This document shows, piece after piece, positions 60,526 through 64,000 of a stretch of DNA of 64,000 nt. Position 1 is the stretch's first letter. The number at the start of each line of letters is the position of its first letter. The notes beneath the pieces are model-generated. The model searched no databases. It had not been told where the DNA came from and was given only the letters and a program-made list of their open reading frames with translations. Source of the stretch: Monoplex corrugatus (taxonomy: Eukaryota; Mollusca; Gastropoda; Littorinimorpha; Ranellidae); assembly GCA_030674185.1 (NCBI GenBank), contig JAPXFY010000015.1, positions 23,256,986 to 23,320,985 on the forward strand. The letters run 5' to 3'. The translations under genes were made by a program, and so were the position numbers.

Positions 60526-61857
60526 AAAAATTACCGGCCTATCTCTAATCTCTCTTTCTTGTCAAAACTCCTTGAAAAAGTCGTCCTCAACCAGCTGAAC
60601 TCTCACCTGTCTGCCAACAATCTCCTCAATCCTTTCCAGTCAGCCTACCGCCAGTGCCATAGCACTGAAACTGCCCTACTGCACATTCTCAACAATCTCC
60701 TCCTTGCAACTGATACTGGCAAAGTCTCTCTCCTCACACTCCTTGATCTGTCTGCAGCCTTTGATACCATTGATCATGGTATTTTCCTTTCTAGACTTCA
60801 TCATACTTTTGGCATCTCTGACATTGCTCTGTCTTGGTTCACTTCATACCTATCAAACAGAAAACAAACCGTTCTCATCAATGGCACTTACTCTCAACCT
60901 GCATACCTGACCTGTGGTGTTCCACAAGGATCTGTCCTTGGCCCTGTTCTTTTCACTCTTTACACCTCCCCCCTGTCCACCATCATCAACTCCCACTCAA
61001 TAAAACACCATTTCTATTCTGATGACACCCAACTTCAAGACAGTGACTCACCTGATAATATACAGCGCCTGTTGACTCGCACCACTGAGTGTTACTCGGA
61101 CATTAAGAACTGGATGACACACAATAGACTTCAGCTTAATGACGACAAAACAGAAGCTATCCTCATTGGCACCCGTCAGAAACTTTCTCAGCTGCCTCCT
61201 CTTTCTCTCCCATTATGTAACACATCAGTCCCAATTTCTGATTCAGCTAAAAACCTTGGTGTCTGCATTGACTCTACCCTCTCCATGAACAACTTTGTTT
61301 CTCAAACTGCCAGATCCTGCTACTATCATCTCCATCGTATAAGGCTGATCAGGAAGTATCTCTCTGTCGAAACAACTGCAAAACTCGTTCTCTCCTTCAT
61401 GATGTCTCGCATTGACTATTGCAATTCACTCCTGTCTGGTCTTCCTGCCTCCACCATTCACATCCTACAGCGCATTCAAAACAATGCTGTACGCCTTGTA
61501 CTCAAAAAGAAAAAAGCTGACCACATATCTCCTCTCCTGGCACAACTTCACTGGCTCCCTGTATCAAAGCGCATACAGTACAAACTAGACACCATGTGCT
61601 ACAAAAGCCTCAATAACGCAGCCCCCGATTACCTGTCAAGCCTACTTGAGATCTATGTTCCCTCACGTACCCTCCGCTCTGCCTCCGATCCTCTGACTTT
61701 TCGCTTTCCACGCACAAAGCTCAATATCTATGGTCCACGAGCCTTCTCTGTTTCTGGTCCACTCTCCTGGAACAAACTTCCTCTCTCAGTCCGTCAGCAA
61801 CCTACTTTTGTCTCCTTCAAGTCCGCTCTCAAAACTCACCTTTTCTCCTCCGCATAA
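60526..61857 (+). CDS. L2-like reverse transcriptase ORF (5'-truncated, otherwise open)
   Basis: Open for about 443 codons: NYRPISNLSFLSKLLEKVV, STETALLHIL, LLDLSAAFDTIDH, LTCGVPQGSVLGPVLF, HHFYSDDTQLQ, LQLNDDKTEAILIG, NLGVCIDSTLSM, RIDYCNSLLSGLPAS, and the tail ending THLFSSA with a stop. The RT core motif reads YSDD rather than YADD; copy 1 has YADD. The endonuclease part is missing, so it cannot be autonomous. The frame upstream of 60526 is only CA-repeat read-through. Confidence 0.9.
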   Translation, partial: KNYRPISNLSFLSKLLEKVVLNQLNSHLSANNLLNPFQSAYRQCHSTETALLHILNNLLLATDTGKVSLLTLLDLSAAFDTIDHGIFLSRLHHTFGISDIALSWFTSYLSNRKQTVLINGTYSQPAYLTCGVPQGSVLGPVLFTLYTSPLSTIINSHSIKHHFYSDDTQLQDSDSPDNIQRLLTRTTECYSDIKNWMTHNRLQLNDDKTEAILIGTRQKLSQLPPLSLPLCNTSVPISDSAKNLGVCIDSTLSMNNFVSQTARSCYYHLHRIRLIRKYLSVETTAKLVLSFMMSRIDYCNSLLSGLPASTIHILQRIQNNAVRLVLKKKKADHISPLLAQLHWLPVSKRIQYKLDTMCYKSLNNAAPDYLSSLLEIYVPSRTLRSASDPLTFRFPRTKLNIYGPRAFSVSGPLSWNKLPLSVRQQPTFVSFKSALKTHLFSSA

Positions 61858-62191
61858 AATCCTAACTTCACTCAACCCCCCCCCCCCCCCCCCCCTCTGC
61901 AGCCTGTCTCCGCTCGGAGGGAATCACATGGTTATAATATATAATTGTATATGCTATGCTCTCTATAATTTTCCATTGCTTTTATTCTTGCTTTTATTGC
62001 TTTTATTCTTTCTCCCCATTTATAGCCATGCGTGTGTGTGTGTGTGTGTGTATGTGTGTGTGTGCGTGCGTGTGCGTGCGTGCGTGCGTGCGTGCTTGCG
62101 TGTGTGTCTGCTTCAGCGCTTAGATTTGATTTTTTTTTTTTTTATTTTATCAAGATTTTTGCGCTATATAAATATTGTAATTATTATTATT
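60526..62191 (+). mobile_element. L2/CR1-like LINE, 5'-truncated, copy 2
   Basis: Nearly identical to 2716-4343 and about 19 bp longer at its 5' end. Its 3' UTR has a longer poly-C run, GT/GC repeat and T run before gcgctatataaatattgtaa. It sits 500 bp upstream of the terminal M13 exon, in the sense orientation. Confidence 0.94.
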
Positions 62192-62194
62192 ATA

Positions 62195-62201
62195 CACACT
62201 T

Positions 62202-62255
<54 letters not shown>

Positions 62256-62264
62256 ATATTATAT

Positions 62265-62295
<31 letters not shown>

Positions 62296-62370
62296 TATAC
62301 AGAGAGAGAGACAGAGAGAGACTTCACACATACACACGCACACACACACACACACACACAGATGATTACA
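62195..62370. repeat. Cluster of (CA)n, (AT)n, (GATA)n and (CA)n microsatellites
   Basis: Runs immediately after the L2-like 3' end: CA to about 62225, AT to 62262, gata units to 62292, GA-rich, then CA to about 62360. Confidence 0.93.
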
Positions 62371-62691
62371 ACATAGACACATATTACTTACCAGATATCA
62401 GAGGCTCAGATAGTGTGCAAGCTGAGGCCAGAACAGCGGGCAGGGCAACCACAAGATGGTGGACTGGTGGCCTCAGCAGCAGGGCTGTGTGGTGTGTCTA
62501 TACATACTGGTCTGTGATCAAAATATATTTTCATGTTCATTCGTCTTTGCTGACTTTCTTACTGCCTGTTGTGTCAATGGCGCGCAAACTAGTACAATCG
62601 CCACTGATATACCTGTTGAAATATACTTGGCTTCATCTCACACTGATTTGAACTAAAATAAGATCTTAATGCAGTACAATTTTTCTTTCAG

Positions 62692-62791
62692 AGTTCGTGC
62701 CACTGTCTCCAATTCTGAAGCTTTCGCCAAGGCCTTCAAGTGTCCTGTGGGATCCCAAATGAACCCTGCCAAGAAATGTGCACTGTTTTGA
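62692..62791 (+). CDS. M13-like gene, exon 15 (terminal exon, stop TGA)
   Basis: Acceptor tttctttcag. One base completes Arg, then VRATVSNSEAFAKAFKC and onward to MNPAKKCALF and a TGA stop at 62789-62791. The family C-terminus is N-S-x-E-F-x-x-x-F-x-C-x-x-x-x-x-M-N-P-x-x-K-C-x-x-W, and both cysteines are kept. The final aromatic is Phe rather than the near-universal Trp. Confidence 0.95.
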
Positions 62792-62850
62792 TCATAACAA
62801 TGTTGATTCATTTATCAAGTTGATGTTGAGCACTTTAAGTCACACACACA

Positions 62851-62906
<56 letters not shown>

Positions 62907-64000
62907 CACACACACACACACAACACACACACACACACACAGATACACACACGTGTGCATGAACACACACACGTGCGCATGCGCACACACACAACAACAA
63001 CAAAAACCACACACACACGCACACAAACGTTTGTTGTAAAATTATCTGAAACATTTTCATTTCAATAATTCAACATTAGTGACTCATTCTGCGTTAACAA
63101 TTGTGGTATTAATTCCATCTTTCTTGTCAATAGATTGAAATAAGTCAGTTTAGACTCTAAATTCATAATCTACTAAACAGAATGTTTGTAAATTGATTAA
63201 AAGCAGACAATACCAGCACAATAACCCACCAATGGAAGCTGCTCTTTAAATATGGTATGGAATGAGAAAACTTGGAATTAAATTTTCTCAGCATATTTCT
63301 CTGGCTTAGTGGTGAAGGGTGCACTTGAATTGTCTACGAGCATAATCATAGCCTGTCAAAAACATTAATAGCCGAAGCAATGAGAAAATATCTGAAGTTG
63401 TGTTTCGTGGTATGAGGTAACAGAACACGTCTGGGAGTCAAATTCTGGATACGAACATATAATCTGCTCGCTCAGGACATAATATTCGTCCAGAGGATTG
63501 ATCCCATTGACGTACAGGAAATAGGTTTTATCAAATTACTTCTATATCAGAGTTGTTTCCCTTTAACTTAAAGAGTTCTTAGTGATGAAATTTTATAAAT
63601 ATTTGTCATCAGATCAAGTCAGCATCTCTATTTTCTCAATTCTTGTAGAGTCATTTAGGGGAGGTATTTTACTTGAAAGATCCAGAAGGAGAATTGCCAG
63701 TCTTTAAAAGTATGTCTTGTTGCATGTTTCGTTTTCCTGGCAGCTAACAATGTTTTTTTTAATCTCCTCTAAAATAATCAAGCATTCTCATGGAAACAAA
63801 AGCCAATCTTGGTAGTATGATCTTTGTACCTGCATTGATTTAAATGTGCCAGATTTGGAATACACAAAGTCCTTGAAAGAAAGACCACAACCTGCAAGCT
63901 GATAAGTCTGGAAAGTTCAGCAGGCAAGGCCTCAAAGAGATAAGTACCAGGATGCCAGTCAACCAGTCAGCCCTTAGAGCGTGCAACACCAAATGCTTGT
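62792..64000 (+). other. 3' flank / probable 3' UTR of the M13-like gene
   Basis: Begins right after the TGA and includes a (CA)n array at 62838-62998. No canonical aataaa was seen close downstream; attaaa occurs near 63197 and 63280. No further gene recognised to the window end. Confidence 0.5.
62838..62998. repeat. (CA)n array in probable 3' UTR
   Basis: CA units with cacaac interruptions, starting about 45 bp after the stop codon. Confidence 0.93.

Overview
This is eukaryotic, non-coding-rich DNA: AT-rich, packed with GT/CA and GA microsatellites, and littered with decayed LINE retrotransposons and tRNA-headed SINEs. The only confident host gene is split into many short exons with ordinary splice sites. 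Together these suggest an invertebrate animal, and I would guess a mollusc (perhaps a gastropod). The species call is inference only; no bacterial-type features are present.

Host gene. On the plus strand, 15 exons between 10098 and 62791 join with consistent splice phases into a 447-codon open frame ending in a stop codon. The product is the C-terminal roughly 60% of an M13-family (neprilysin / endothelin-converting-enzyme-like) type II membrane peptidase. The N-terminal half (membrane anchor and first ectodomain) was not found and probably lies upstream of the window. The five cysteines expected in this part are kept. The catalytic residues are not: the zinc motif reads HELTS instead of HExxH, the family GENIAD motif reads HSNIAD, and the family DxHSP motif reads SNRSP. 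No exon has a stop or frameshift, so this looks like a pseudo-peptidase held under fold constraint rather than a dead gene. Exon 4 ends at an apparent GC donor and contains a strong competing in-frame GT donor. Exon 14 has a GT microsatellite where its polypyrimidine tract should be.

Region by region. 1-10097: upstream sequence full of LINE debris, including an RTE-like 3' end (minus), an L2/CR1-like copy (plus, 2716-4343), an inverted pair of RNase H fragments (4640-6680), a SINE-like repeat in two orientations, and AATC-rich and GA-rich simple sequence. 10098-14064: exons 1-3. 14505-18440: a nearly complete minus-strand LINE (endonuclease, RT, C-terminal zinc-finger-like tail) with two single-base frameshifts, lying in intron 3. 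20987-22896: exons 4-5. 23640-28080: intron 5, holding a minus-strand RTE-like element (B) interrupted by a second RTE-like element (A) flanked by a 6-bp target duplication. 30039-38395: exons 6-11 among SINEs and GT repeats. 38775-39740: another element A copy. 44375-44962: exons 12-13. 45230-46345: a plus-strand copy of element B whose sequence preserves the uninterrupted insertion site. 50812-50885: exon 14. 53335-53945: a minisatellite whose unit length changes midway. 55036-55350: a fourth element A copy. 60526-62191: a second L2/CR1-like copy almost identical to the first. 62692-62791: final exon, followed by 1.2 kb of downstream sequence.

Apart from the peptidase, all convincing protein-coding similarity is retrotransposon-derived. 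All homology statements come from reading motifs by eye, not from database searches.
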